NCBI RefSeq assembly: GCF_900099555.1
Contig: NZ_FMWM01000002.1
Coordinates: forward strand, 496,001-560,000
Source: Peptoniphilus raoultii
GTDB taxonomy: Bacteria; Bacillota; Clostridia; Tissierellales; Peptoniphilaceae
Direction: 5' to 3'
DNA length: 64,000 nucleotides
Both the position numbers and the translations under genes were made by a program. Below, in pieces: positions 1-9,131 of the stretch; within the stretch, counting starts at the first letter, position 1, and the number at the start of each line of letters is the position of its first letter. Under the pieces are notes generated by a model. It had not been told where the DNA came from, searched no databases, and saw only the letters and a list, made by a program, of their open reading frames with translations.

Positions 1-483
1 GCACCAATAAAGATAGGTGAGTATAACATCGATCCGCGCATGTTTAAAGAGATAGAAACCATAGACAAGTGGAAGGACATAACAGAAGAAGACCTAGGTG
101 ATTATGAATTATATATCCACAAGAGCAAAAACGACGACACTACTTATCTAAGCGAGGATGAATATATACCAGATTTCATCGAAGGCTACAAGGGCATGAA
201 GTGGCAGGACCAAGTAGACAAACAGAGGTACTCCTACGAAGTATATGCTGACAAAGGTCCCCTTGAATTTACCGTAGTCGGCATACAACAAGGCGACTGG
301 CTTATGCTAGATGATGATTTAGACATATCCTATATAAAAAAGGGAATCCACAGTGGCGAAGACTTCGCCGTCGACAATATAGGTAGCAACAAAACCATGG
401 GCATAGGAATTTCAGGAGCAGGAGCAGCCCTACTAGTCTTAGCAGTTTACTTTTTATTCAAAAGAAAAAAGGTAGAAGAATAA
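1..483 (+). CDS. C-terminal part of a membrane-anchored protein of unknown function (5' end outside window)
   Basis: The reading frame is open back to base 1, so the ATG at 40 is probably internal and the gene starts upstream. The visible 160 residues are acidic and hydrophilic. They end in one Gly/Ala-rich transmembrane helix (about residues 133-152) and a short basic KRKKVEE tail, which suggests a C-terminal anchor with the bulk outside the membrane. The stretch FTVVGIQQGDWL recalls the TMEM43 family, but this is a weak impression. Codon use has more C-ending codons than most of the window. An A/T-rich spacer with repeated short A-runs follows (484-600), without a clear terminator. Confidence 0.6.
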   Translation, partial: APIKIGEYNIDPRMFKEIETIDKWKDITEEDLGDYELYIHKSKNDDTTYLSEDEYIPDFIEGYKGMKWQDQVDKQRYSYEVYADKGPLEFTVVGIQQGDWLMLDDDLDISYIKKGIHSGEDFAVDNIGSNKTMGIGISGAGAALLVLAVYFLFKRKKVEE

Positions 484-666
484 TTTAAAAAACGCAAAAA
501 TTTTAAAAAATTACAAAAAAACATAAAAATTTACAAAAAAACACAAAAAATTATAAAATTTCACAAAATATCATTCTTTCGGGTGATGTGCAAAAGAAAA
601 TAATTTTATAAGATAAAGATATAAAGCAAATGTTTCCATACGAAAAGGAGAATAAGGAGGGATATT

Positions 667-2130
667 ATGAAAAGAAATTTTAAATTTTTAATTATTTGTA
701 TGGTGGCGATGGTTCTCCTTGCTGGTTGCAAAAATGGTAACAGTTCGCCGAAGGTAGAAAATAAAAATACAAATGCAAATTCTGCAGTTGAAAATTCTAA
801 GGAGCAGACTTCCAAAGTTAAGGAAAATTTAAAGCTTGTTGACGGGGCGGTGATAAGCTCAATGTCTTCATGCGTTGAGGACAGAGAGATTTGGAAGGAC
901 TTCGTCGATGAAAAATACATAGATTTTGCAAAGAGGGATGATTATGGCATCCACTTGCCTAGAATTCTTTTGGATTCCAAGGACGCAAAAGCGGCAAACG
1001 ATGAGATTGATGGCTTGGTAAAAGTTATAAAGGATCTTTATGCTACTCATAAAAAGGATATGGAAGATTTCGAAATTGGAATCTACTCTTCTTTTTCCGT
1101 TTATCAAGATGAAAATGTGCTAAGCGTCATGGTTGAAGTTTCCAATATATGGGAGGGCGAGTTCCCGATTTACGGAGTGTATAACTTCTCTCTTCCAGAT
1201 GGAAAATTTATAAATGACGAAGAACTTATGAAAAATTTTGGCACTGACAAGGAAGAAATCCTTGGGATGATTGAAAATGGTCTTAGTGAGGAACAATCTC
1301 GTGAAACGAATCTCTATTATAGAGATGTAACTGATTCTTCTTATATCTACAATCCTTCTAACTACACAGGAAAGATTTTAAACGATATATGGGATAGTTA
1401 CGATTACAAAAATAGTCAAATTTTCATAGATGAAATGGGCACACCTAACTTTGTATTTTTTGAGTATTCCACCATGGGCATGGGACTAATCCCAACGACT
1501 CTAAAACTAAAGATAGATAGATTCGATAGAAGTGAGATTTCCGATGAATATTTAAGAATGGCGAGAAGGCTCGGCGTCGATCCAAAGGATAATAAGTACA
1601 AAGCCTTTGTAATCTATCTTGGATCTGCTTACGATGAAGCTACTTTGAAAGCTCCTCTTGAAAAACTATTTGTTTGGACAAGTATTTTTACTAATTACGA
1701 AGATCCACAGATGCTCATTTCGATGAAAGATGGCGAAGTTGGCGACAGACCTTATTTAAATGGAGAGGAATGCTACCTAGTAATTCCTAAGTACAAAAAC
1801 GCTTCAGTTTCTCTAAAGGAACTGGAACTTTCTGAAGATGGAAAATTAAAAGAGGTTGAAAATATTTATTTAGATGCTATTTCTAGTAGTGGCACCACAT
1901 TTATTATGCAAAATATAAGTGACATCGCTCCAAATGGCAAGATCACCATCAGGTACAGAGACGATACTTTCGAATTCTCACCTTCAACCAGTCTAAAGGA
2001 CGGAAGTTTGATGCTGCCAGATGAAATAAAAGACGGAGAAGATATCCTCGATTGGAATAGTTTGGTTAACAAAGAAACCTACTCACAAATGATGTTTGAT
2101 AGAATCATGTCCATAATGGGTGTGGGTTGA
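667..2130 (+). CDS. Putative secreted lipoprotein, DUF3298/RsiV-like C-terminal part
   Basis: The 487-residue protein starts with a lipoprotein signal (MKRNFK..., lipobox LAGC, Cys21), so it should be attached to the outer face of the membrane. A Ser/Asn/Lys-rich linker follows. The segment around residues 130-200 (SSFSVYQDENVLSVMVEVS, then a GVYNFSLPDGKFI stretch) resembles the DUF3298/DUF4163 fold of anti-sigma factor RsiV and peptidoglycan deacetylase extracellular domains. No catalytic motif was recognised. The ribosome binding site AGGAGG lies 7-8 bases before the ATG. Decayed genes lie immediately downstream. The family assignment is tentative. Confidence 0.65.
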   Translation: MKRNFKFLIICMVAMVLLAGCKNGNSSPKVENKNTNANSAVENSKEQTSKVKENLKLVDGAVISSMSSCVEDREIWKDFVDEKYIDFAKRDDYGIHLPRILLDSKDAKAANDEIDGLVKVIKDLYATHKKDMEDFEIGIYSSFSVYQDENVLSVMVEVSNIWEGEFPIYGVYNFSLPDGKFINDEELMKNFGTDKEEILGMIENGLSEEQSRETNLYYRDVTDSSYIYNPSNYTGKILNDIWDSYDYKNSQIFIDEMGTPNFVFFEYSTMGMGLIPTTLKLKIDRFDRSEISDEYLRMARRLGVDPKDNKYKAFVIYLGSAYDEATLKAPLEKLFVWTSIFTNYEDPQMLISMKDGEVGDRPYLNGEECYLVIPKYKNASVSLKELELSEDGKLKEVENIYLDAISSSGTTFIMQNISDIAPNGKITIRYRDDTFEFSPSTSLKDGSLMLPDEIKDGEDILDWNSLVNKETYSQMMFDRIMSIMGVG

Positions 2131-2166
2131 TTAATGAGCGAATAGACGATGGAAAAGGGGCAATTT

Positions 2167-2370
2167 ATGAGCAGAGGAAAATTAAGTAAAAAGAAGAAGA
2201 TAATTTTATTAATCCTTCTACTTTTAATACCAAATCCATTCGACTCGAGAGGGAGTGGTCTCTTCTTATAGAGCAGTGCTATATTCCTATACGACTATCG
2301 CGTGCTAAGAGATGATTCGTACCGTACTGTCAGCGAATTTTTGATATTTCCATTCAACTTTTTAAATTAA
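2167..2370 (+). pseudogene. Broken small membrane-protein gene with in-frame amber codon
   Basis: An ATG at 2167 opens a frame with a basic N-terminus, one hydrophobic helix (IILLILLLLIP) and then a TAG at 2269-2271. The same frame then continues for another 32 codons (SSAIFLYDYRVLRDD...) to TAA at 2368. The layout of short N-terminal helix, IPxP, Gly/Ser turn, then a YRV-type segment and a final FPFNF resembles a common Firmicutes small-protein family of about 70-90 residues. No frameshift is needed, so one substitution explains the break. If truly translated, only a 34-residue peptide results. Confidence 0.5.
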
Positions 2371-2388
2371 TATAAAATAGGAGGAACT

Positions 2389-3018
2389 ATAAGAACAATC
2401 AGAGTAACGGGAAAAGGAAGTGTGTCTGCAAAACCAGACACCACCAGCCTAAGAATAACATTTTAAGGCGTCTACAAGGACTGCGAAGAAACTGTGAGAC
2501 AGTCTGCAGAAAAGGCCAAGATTCTAAGAGAGGCTATAGAAAAGTCTGGGCTACCTGGCGAAGATCTAAAGACCAAGGATTTTTCTATAGAGTCTGAATA
2601 CGAAAGCTACCGCGATTACAATGACGACTAAAAATGAAGATTTATCGGGTACAAATTCCACCACAGAACAGAAATACAGTTTCCAAACTATAACAAAGTG
2701 CTAGGACGCATTCTCTACGAACTGTCCGTATGTTCAGTTAAGGTTGAGCTTGACTACACAGTAAAGGACAAGTAGGCAGTGAAGAAAGAAGTTCTTAAAC
2801 GTGCAGTGTAAAACTCCAGAGAAAAGGCGGAGATCATAGCAATAGTAGCAGAATTAAAACTTGATGACGAAGCCTATAATGCAATGTTTCCACAATATAA
2901 TTTTGATTTAAAAGTCAATGATTCTGACATAGCAGGTCTACAAAAAGCTGCAGACTTTATGTATGACAGCGATATGATTAAAGAAAAAGTTGATGTTAAT
3001 GAAATGTTTATAAAATAA
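2389..3018 (+). pseudogene. Chimeric pseudogene: SIMPL-domain (DUF541) protein joined to the end of an SsuA/NMT1-type substrate-binding protein
   Basis: A good ribosome binding site (AGGAGG, 2379-2384) is followed by ATA at 2389 where ATG is expected, then codons reading RTIRVTGKGSVSAKPDTT, the hallmark start of YggE/SIMPL proteins. The family signatures GVYKD, EYESYRD and GYKFHHR follow in the same frame. Five stops interrupt that frame at 2464 (TAA), 2629 (TAA), 2635 (TGA), 2773 (TAG) and 2809 (TAA). After about 2840 the homology changes to the C-terminus of an aliphatic-sulfonate/nitrate ABC substrate-binding protein (DIAGLQKAADFMYDS...VDVNE), still in frame to TAA 3016. No indel is required over 209 codons. 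Confidence 0.75.
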
Positions 3019-3045
3019 AAACAAAAAAACATAGGCAAAAGAAAA

Positions 3046-3067
3046 CCCCAAGTATTTCTACTTGGGG
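3046..3067. terminator. Rho-independent terminator, bidirectional
   Basis: A perfect 9-bp stem, CCCCAAGTA (3046-3054) and TACTTGGGG (3059-3067), has a 4-base loop. On the minus strand it is followed by TTTTCTTTT. It serves the symporter gene ending at 3089 and also closes the decayed plus-strand tract. Confidence 0.85.
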
Positions 3068-3088
3068 GAATTTTTATATATTATCTCT

Positions 3089-4450
3089 TTATTTAACCTT
3101 AGCCTTAGGATAGTATTTTGGATTGTTGAAGTATTCATTTTTCATTTCAACAGCTTCTCCACCCATCATAATAATACCGATCATATTTGTAATAACTACA
3201 AGGCCAAGCATAAAGTCAAGTAGTGAATATGCCGTTTTAAGATCAAATACAATGCCTAGAACTATAAAGCCCATATATACACATCTACAAATTATAGCAG
3301 CTGTTGGTCCAAATAAGAATTCAGCTTGTTTTTCTCCGAAGAATATAATTACTATTACAGTAGAAAGTACGAATAATAGCAGACAAACTGAAACTATAAT
3401 GGAACCAATATTTCCTGGGAAAATTCTACCGAAAGCTACGGCTGGCATTGTTGCAGCTAAATCAGATGGAAGTTCAGTCCAAACACCTGATACTAAAACT
3501 ACAATAGCAGTAATTGTACATACGATAATTGTATCTACAAAAATTTCAAATACAGCCCAAAGGCCTTGTTGAGCAGGAATTTCTACAGTTGCAGTAGAGT
3601 GGGCAATAGTTGCAGTACCCATACCAGCTTCGTTAGAATAACATCCACGAGCAATACCATTTCTCATTGCTTGAGCAATGGCAGCACCAGAGAATCCACC
3701 AACTGCAGCAGCAGGGGTAAAGGCATGTTTAAAAATTAAACCAATAGCAGTGGGGACATGGCTTATATTCATGAAAATTACAACTAAACCGCCAAGTACG
3801 TAAAAGGCTGCCATAAATGGAACACAAACTTCGCAGAATTTTGCGATACCTTTTAGTCCACCGAAAACAACAAGTGCAACAATAATGAAGAAAACTCCAA
3901 GACCTATGTACTTATTAATTCCTAAAAGTTCAACATTTTGAATAAAAGTAAGAGTTTGAGTAGAAATGGACGGTGCGATTTCAACCATTAGGAAGAAAGC
4001 AAAAATTGTTCCTAAGATTGGAATAGGAGAGTGCTTCAAATAATACATAGCACCGCCAACATATTCGCCTTTTTCATTCTTTTCTCTGTACTTAATACCT
4101 AAAACAATTTCGACAAATTTTGTACCCATACCTACAAGGGCTGTCATCCACATCCAAAAAACTGCGCCCGGGCCGCCTAATGCAATTGCAACAGGAACGC
4201 CTACTATATTTGCTCCACCTATACTAGATGCAAGAGCAGTTACCGCAGCTTGGAAAGCTGATACGCTACCTTGACCTTCGGATTTTTTAAACATATTGCC
4301 AAAAGTTTGACCTAAAATATAGCCAAAATACCTAAATTGGAAAAATCCTAAACGAGCTGTTAAATAAAGACCTCCGCCAACAAGAAGAATTAGGATCGGA
4401 GGACCCCAAAACCAATTGGCTGCTGTTACTAGAATATCAATAAAACCCAT
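3089..4450 (-). CDS. Sodium:alanine (AGCS-family) symporter
   Basis: The 453-residue polytopic protein begins FIDILVTAANWFWGPPILILLVGGG. Internal GSVSAFQAAVTALASSIGGANIVGVPVAIALGGPGA and NEAGMGTATIAHS motifs are diagnostic of the alanine/glycine:cation symporter family (AgcS/AlsT/DagA), with about 10-11 membrane segments. It imports small neutral amino acids with Na+ (family knowledge); the exact substrate cannot be read. The start chosen is ATG 4450 because GGAGG lies 5 bases upstream; an in-frame TTG at 4462 would place the SD inside the gene. It lies 53 bp downstream of the hydrolase gene on the same strand, so co-transcription is likely. Confidence 0.93.
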   Translation of the reverse strand: MGFIDILVTAANWFWGPPILILLVGGGLYLTARLGFFQFRYFGYILGQTFGNMFKKSEGQGSVSAFQAAVTALASSIGGANIVGVPVAIALGGPGAVFWMWMTALVGMGTKFVEIVLGIKYREKNEKGEYVGGAMYYLKHSPIPILGTIFAFFLMVEIAPSISTQTLTFIQNVELLGINKYIGLGVFFIIVALVVFGGLKGIAKFCEVCVPFMAAFYVLGGLVVIFMNISHVPTAIGLIFKHAFTPAAAVGGFSGAAIAQAMRNGIARGCYSNEAGMGTATIAHSTATVEIPAQQGLWAVFEIFVDTIIVCTITAIVVLVSGVWTELPSDLAATMPAVAFGRIFPGNIGSIIVSVCLLLFVLSTVIVIIFFGEKQAEFLFGPTAAIICRCVYMGFIVLGIVFDLKTAYSLLDFMLGLVVITNMIGIIMMGGEAVEMKNEYFNNPKYYPKAKVK

Positions 4451-4503
4451 AATAACCTCCAAAAATTTCTTTTAAAAAGATTTTTGTTTTTAATTTTTAT
4501 TTT

Positions 4504-5430
4504 TTATGAAAAAATTTCTGCAATCATACAGCGAGCAGAACCGCCACCGTAATATTCAATAGTAGAAATATCTACACTTACGATTTCCGTAGTTTCTTCT
4601 ATTTTCTTAATTTGATCACTTGTTAAAGAATCATAAGCCATCTTACTCATAACTATAAAATTCTTGCCGTCAGCTCCCATAAGTTCGAGAGTATTGCCAG
4701 CACAAGCCTTAGTTTGTTCTAAAGTAAGTTCTACAATTTCATTGCCACCTTCAATTAGTTTATTTCTAACTTTTTCCCTATCAGCTTCGTCAACAGCATC
4801 AAGACAAATGATAGCCTTTTTTTCACCTATGCCCATTACTATATTGGTATGATAAATAATATTTCCGTCTTGTTTTGAAGTGAAAGTTACGCCAAAATGG
4901 CCCGTATCTTTACACCATTGTTCAAAAAGTTCTTTGTCGGCACGAGGTGATAAAGAGCAATAAGCAACCTTATTTTTTCTGTCTATAACCATAGAGCCAG
5001 TACCTTCCAAAAATTTTTCCTTGGAACGATTTTGACTGTAGTCAAAAATTTTTATAAACTTGTCATCCTTAGCAGCATTTTTACAAATTTCAGTAACCTT
5101 GTCCTTAAATTTAGTAATTTCCATTTGTCTATTTTCAGCAAACATGGGATAAACGCACATAAGTCCACCCTCATGACTTGAAAACCAGTTATTGGGGAAA
5201 ATACTATCAGGAGTTTTTGGATCTTCTGTGTCTTCAAGAATATTTACCTTAACTCCCTTGTCAATCAAAGCTTGTGAAAGATTATTAAATTCTATCAAAG
5301 CCTTTTCCTGAACCTTAGCAAGATCAGCGTCATCGTTGTGTTGGTAAGAATTATTTACTGCCGTTTCTGCGTTAAAGAAAAATCCCTTAGGTTTTACCAT
5401 TACAACTTCATTTGTCGTGTGTTTAAACAT
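4504..5430 (-). CDS. ctlX: CtlX-type citrulline/arginine hydrolase (guanidino-group modifying superfamily)
   Basis: The 308-residue protein matches the amidinotransferase/arginine deiminase-like alpha-beta propeller fold. It has the block DSIFPNNWFS near residue 80, YPMFAENR shortly after, the His segment IIYHTNIVMGIG near residue 200, and a C-terminal GGGSARCMIAEIF that carries the nucleophilic Cys. This combination is typical of CtlX (citrulline ureidase) and related deiminases, which release ornithine or citrulline and ammonia from the substrate. It has the DDAH-like length rather than the ~410 aa of ArcA. ATG 5430 is preferred, with AGGAGG 6 bases upstream, over an upstream TTG. Pairing with an AGCS symporter suggests amino-acid catabolism. 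Confidence 0.8.
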   Translation of the reverse strand: MFKHTTNEVVMVKPKGFFFNAETAVNNSYQHNDDADLAKVQEKALIEFNNLSQALIDKGVKVNILEDTEDPKTPDSIFPNNWFSSHEGGLMCVYPMFAENRQMEITKFKDKVTEICKNAAKDDKFIKIFDYSQNRSKEKFLEGTGSMVIDRKNKVAYCSLSPRADKELFEQWCKDTGHFGVTFTSKQDGNIIYHTNIVMGIGEKKAIICLDAVDEADREKVRNKLIEGGNEIVELTLEQTKACAGNTLELMGADGKNFIVMSKMAYDSLTSDQIKKIEETTEIVSVDISTIEYYGGGSARCMIAEIFS

Positions 5431-5874
5431 AATACCTCCTAAATTCAATTGAATATTTTTGCTAGCACCCTAAATTTACCATAAAATATTTAACTTTGCA
5501 AGCGTTATACTAAATAAAATGTAAAAAAACAATCTTTTGAAATTTAATTATTTTTCCTTTAGTAATTAAAAAAAATAAAATAATTTATGAAAAGAAGATA
5601 ATTATAAAAAATTGTAGATTTTATGATTTTTGAAATATTGATTTAAAATAAAGCAAAGGAGGTTTTAAATCATTTTAATTTTGAAAAAACATTTAAAAAT
5701 TTATTACGATTAGACATTTTATTTTTTATTCTCATATTGAGAAAAATGAATAGCCCATAAATATTTTAAAAACCAAGAATTGTTTTCCTTAAAATATTGT
5801 AAACAAAAAAGGACGCTGACAATTGAAAAACAATTAGCCAGCTGCCCAATTTAAATTTCTATTATAAATAAATT
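5431..5874. other. 444-bp AT-rich intergenic region
   Basis: No convincing gene is present. Its right part holds a terminator for the minus-strand gene ending at 5875. The left part must carry the promoter for the ctlX-symporter pair; on the minus strand a TTGCAA, 17 bases, TAAATT arrangement around 5475-5503 is a weak candidate. Confidence 0.4.
5806..5848 (-). terminator. Probable Rho-independent terminator for the 5875-6576 gene
   Basis: On the minus strand GCTGGCTAATTG and CAATTGTCAGC form an imperfect stem around a T-rich loop, followed by CC then TTTTTTG. It lies about 30 bases past the stop codon. Confidence 0.55.
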
Positions 5875-6576
5875 TTATTCGCCAATTTCCATATCATGAC
5901 CTTCAACATTATTTTCTTTCAGTAGAGTTTTTAATTCGTCCTTTAAATTATTATTAATTACAAAAACCGCCTTCAGCTCTCCCTGACTTTCATTTGTCTT
6001 GTCTACATAATAGATATACCTATAAAGTCCGTCAATGTCACCAGATTCAGTTTTGTAGAGATCATTTGATTTTATAAGTATGTGGTCATTAGAATTTAAG
6101 GAAATATCCACATAAGAACCAGAATCCTCATCTCTTGCCATATTTAGAGAAATTTCACCAAAAACTGAAGATTTTAAAAGGTCTAAAAATTTTTCCTTAA
6201 CTGAAGCATCTTCCAAAACATAAAGAGTTCTCTTTTCTTTGGAGATGCCCTCTTCAATATAAGATTCCCCATATTCAATAGAAATATCAGAAACCCTTAT
6301 TGTCCTTTCGCCAAGGGAAATATTTCCATTTCTGTTGTCGGCATTTACCTGATTTTCAAGAGAATTTTCTTCATCTTCAGGGCTTTTTGAAAGCTCGGCT
6401 CTTTGATTTTCACTATTTCCATCTGGGACTTTTGTGGTTTTTTTAGAGCAGGCTCTTGAAAGTAAAATAATTATTAAAAGCAAGAATCCAAGAGCAAGTC
6501 CTCTTCTTATCAAATATTTTCTTTTTAATTTCTTTCTTCTTAATCTTTTTCTTCTATTACTAGAATTGTTTTCCAT
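5875..6576 (-). CDS. Hypothetical single-pass membrane protein with very basic cytoplasmic tail
   Basis: The 233-residue protein has an N-terminus dense in Arg/Lys (RRKRLRRKKLKRK, residues 8-20), then one hydrophobic helix (GLALGFLLLIIILLSRAC, about 29-46), a Ser/Asn/Glu-rich linker and a hydrophilic C-terminal domain of about 140 residues. Type II topology with an external domain is likely. No family was recognised. The start ATG 6576 has AGGGAG at suitable spacing. It stands alone, divergent from the methyltransferase gene at 6721. Confidence 0.65.
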   Translation of the reverse strand: MENNSSNRRKRLRRKKLKRKYLIRRGLALGFLLLIIILLSRACSKKTTKVPDGNSENQRAELSKSPEDEENSLENQVNADNRNGNISLGERTIRVSDISIEYGESYIEEGISKEKRTLYVLEDASVKEKFLDLLKSSVFGEISLNMARDEDSGSYVDISLNSNDHILIKSNDLYKTESGDIDGLYRYIYYVDKTNESQGELKAVFVINNNLKDELKTLLKENNVEGHDMEIGE

Positions 6577-6720
6577 AATTTATCTCCCTTATAAATAAAA
6601 TTTATAATCAAGTAAACTAATAGTATAATATAGGCTAAAACTTGTCAAGATAAAGACTACATCGAAATATACTCCTTTTAAGTCTTCTAATATTTTAGTA
6701 TAATAAAAAAGAGGTGTTTT

Positions 6721-7857
6721 ATGGAAGAAAAATTAATAGCAACGACAAATTTTGGCATGGAAGCCTTGACAAAAAGAGAGCTTTTAGATTTAGGCTATGA
6801 AGATTTAAGGGTGGAAGATGGAAAAATAGAAGTTTTAGGATCCTTAGAAGATATTCCAAAACTAAATCTTAGCCTGAGGACTGCGGAAAGAATCTTTTTA
6901 AAAGTCGGTGAATTTCAGGCTGAAACTTTTGAAGAACTTTTTGACAAAATTTATGAAATTTCTTGGACAGACATCCTTAATGAAAATTCCAATTTTATAG
7001 TCGAAGCAAAATCTCAAAAATCAAAACTATTTTCCCTTTCAGACATACAAAGAATTTCAGAAAAAGCCATAATTAAAAAGATGCAGACAAAATTTAAAAG
7101 AGAATGGTTTGAAAAATCTGCTGAAAGAGTGAGAATTGAAGTTAATTTTTCAAAGGACATAGCATATATTTTAATTGACACCTCTGGAGATGGCCTCCAC
7201 AAAAGAGGCTATAGAGAAATAAATTACAAGGCTCCACTAACAGAAACAATTGCAGCCGGTCTTGTCATGCTGAGTTTTTATAAAGAAGACAGATTTTTAC
7301 ACGACCCCTTTTGCGGGTCAGGAACAATTTTAATAGAAGGGGCCATGATTGCCAAAAATATTGCCCCAGGACTTATGAGAAAATTTGACTTTGAAAATTT
7401 TAAATTTTTAGACCCGAAATTTTTTAAGGACGAAAAGAAGAAATGCTATGAGGAAATAGCCTATAATAAAAAACTTGAGATCTCAGGTTCTGACATTTCC
7501 TATAAGGCTATAGAAATAGCAGGAGCAAATGCTGAAATTTTGGGCCTTGATGAGGATATAAAATTTTTTCAAAAGGATATAAATGATTTGGACCTTCCAG
7601 ATAATTATGGGATAATAATTACAAATCCACCCTATGGTGAAAGACTTGCAAAAAAAGAAGCCCCACTTTTAAATAAATCTTTGGGAGAACTGTATAAGTC
7701 TTTGCCAACATGGTCTTTTTATGTTATAACGGCAGCAGAAAATTTTCAAAAAGATTTTGGCAAAAAAGCAGACCGCAAGAGGAAACTTTATAACGGCAGG
7801 ATAAAAACATATTATTATCAATATTACGGACCCAAGCCCTTGGTGAGGAAAAGATAA
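6721..7857 (+). CDS. rlmL: 23S rRNA (guanine-N2) methyltransferase, THUMP + class I SAM-dependent domain
   Basis: The 378-residue protein has the YpsC/RlmL short-form layout: an N-terminal ferredoxin-like/THUMP RNA-binding region (residues 1-160), then the methyltransferase domain with motif I as DPFCGSGTILIEGA (about 197-210) and the catalytic NPPYGERL motif (about 300). RlmL-type enzymes put an N2-methyl on G2445 of 23S rRNA in the peptidyl-transferase region (family knowledge). It lacks the second methyltransferase module of the long E. coli RlmKL protein. A TATAAT-like -10 occurs at 6699-6704 and GAGG precedes the ATG. Confidence 0.9.
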   Translation: MEEKLIATTNFGMEALTKRELLDLGYEDLRVEDGKIEVLGSLEDIPKLNLSLRTAERIFLKVGEFQAETFEELFDKIYEISWTDILNENSNFIVEAKSQKSKLFSLSDIQRISEKAIIKKMQTKFKREWFEKSAERVRIEVNFSKDIAYILIDTSGDGLHKRGYREINYKAPLTETIAAGLVMLSFYKEDRFLHDPFCGSGTILIEGAMIAKNIAPGLMRKFDFENFKFLDPKFFKDEKKKCYEEIAYNKKLEISGSDISYKAIEIAGANAEILGLDEDIKFFQKDINDLDLPDNYGIIITNPPYGERLAKKEAPLLNKSLGELYKSLPTWSFYVITAAENFQKDFGKKADRKRKLYNGRIKTYYYQYYGPKPLVRKR

Positions 7858-7896
7858 TTTGTTATAATAATTAGGTGAGTTGAATGAGGTGAAACT

Positions 7897-8976
7897 ATGG
7901 CAAGCGTAATAAGAGAAAAAATAGACATGCAAATTTTAAATGGCATAGCAGACCTTGTCAGAGTTTTAGATGATAAAGAGAATGTTGTCTTTGTCAACGA
8001 AGCCATGGAAAAAGCATTAGGCTACGACAGGGAAAATGGAATTTGCTATATTGATGAATCAGTTTTTAATCCTGAAATCACAAGGCGTGCTTTAAATGAG
8101 GGCATAGTAATTCAAAGACAGGAAACAGTTATGGGTCAAATATATTCCGTTAAATGCTCGCCAATTTTGGGAGATGAAGGAAAAATAACTGGCGTTGTAG
8201 AAGTCTTTAGAAATGTTACTGTTGAAAGAAAACTTCAAAGGGAAATTCTTGACAAAAATAGGGAGATGACAGACGAAACTTTGGCAGCATCCAAAATTCA
8301 AAAGACAGTTTTGCCGCCTAAGGGTTTTTTGAAAAATTTAAAAATAGATTATTTTTTCAGACCCTCCAATATTTTGTCAGGCGATATGTTTGATGTCTTT
8401 GAAATAAATAAGGATAATATTGCCATTTATATTGCCGATTCTGTGGGCCATGGATTTGCAGCCTCAATGGTAACCATGTTTATTAAATCATTAATCAGAA
8501 CCTTAACAAAAGATGTTTTGCTTTCGCCAGTAAGGACTTTAAAATCTCTTTCAGGTAGGTTTAAACTTTTAAAACTCAACATAGAAAATTATTTCACCTG
8601 CTTTTACGGAGTTTTTAATGTAAAGAAGGGGATATTCACCTATGCAAACGCAGGCCACCAGCCTCTTCCAATAAAAGTCTCATATAATATAGAAAATTTA
8701 GAAGCAGAAGGCTTTCCGATTTCTGGTTTTTTGAAAAATTTTGACTACCAAGAAAAAACTGTGAAATGCTATTCAGGCGATAAAATTTTATTTATGACAG
8801 ATGGTATAACAGAAGCAAAAAATATGGAAGGCGAAGTCTATGGCAAGGATAGGGTCATAGAAATTTTAAGGGAAAATGACATTGATGAAATAAAAATTTT
8901 AAAAGAGGATATTAGATCCTTTATGAATGTTGGTCAAGTTGATGATATGTCAGCGGTTTTAATTAGTATGTGGTAA
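7897..8976 (+). CDS. PAS domain + PP2C-type (RsbU/SpoIIE-like) serine phosphatase
   Basis: In this 359-residue protein residues 10-115 form a PAS sensor (DLVRVLDDKENVVFVNEAME ...). A short coiled linker (VERKLQREILDKN) follows, then a PPM phosphatase domain with SGDMFDVF, DSVGHGFAASM, the YANAGHQP motif, FMTDGITEA and a C-terminal VDDMSAV. The Asp residues needed for the two-metal site are visible. Such proteins dephosphorylate anti-sigma-factor antagonists in partner-switching pathways (family knowledge), but no antagonist or kinase gene lies nearby. RBS GAGGTGAAACT precedes ATG 7897; the gene lies 39 bp after rlmL. Confidence 0.87.
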   Translation: MASVIREKIDMQILNGIADLVRVLDDKENVVFVNEAMEKALGYDRENGICYIDESVFNPEITRRALNEGIVIQRQETVMGQIYSVKCSPILGDEGKITGVVEVFRNVTVERKLQREILDKNREMTDETLAASKIQKTVLPPKGFLKNLKIDYFFRPSNILSGDMFDVFEINKDNIAIYIADSVGHGFAASMVTMFIKSLIRTLTKDVLLSPVRTLKSLSGRFKLLKLNIENYFTCFYGVFNVKKGIFTYANAGHQPLPIKVSYNIENLEAEGFPISGFLKNFDYQEKTVKCYSGDKILFMTDGITEAKNMEGEVYGKDRVIEILRENDIDEIKILKEDIRSFMNVGQVDDMSAVLISMW

Positions 8977-8997
8977 AAATGGTATAAAATTTAAATC

Positions 8998-9048
8998 AAA
9001 CTCTTAATATTACAATTATATTAAAATTGTAAAAATTAAGAGTTTTTT
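8998..9048 (+). terminator. Rho-independent terminator
   Basis: AACTCTTAAT (from 8999) pairs with ATTAAGAGTT (to about 9044), with an inner stem ACAAT/ATTGT, followed by TTTTTT. It ends the rlmL-phosphatase transcript. Confidence 0.8.
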
Positions 9049-9131
9049 AATGATTTATTAAGTTTTTGGGGTATAATGAAAACAGGAAGTTTAGGTAAAC
9101 TAGTTTAATAATATTATTAAGGAGGAATATC

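Noticed and set aside
484..600. Short A-rich near-repeats after the first gene as a CRISPR array
   Set aside because: The units are irregular, about 15-20 bases, low complexity and without constant spacers; no cas gene is present.
2389..3018. Genetic-code reassignment or programmed readthrough to explain in-frame stops
   Set aside because: TAA, TAG and TGA all occur in the frame, while real genes nearby (for example phoU, ending TGA, and many TAA ends) use them as stops and encode Trp with TGG. Decay is simpler.
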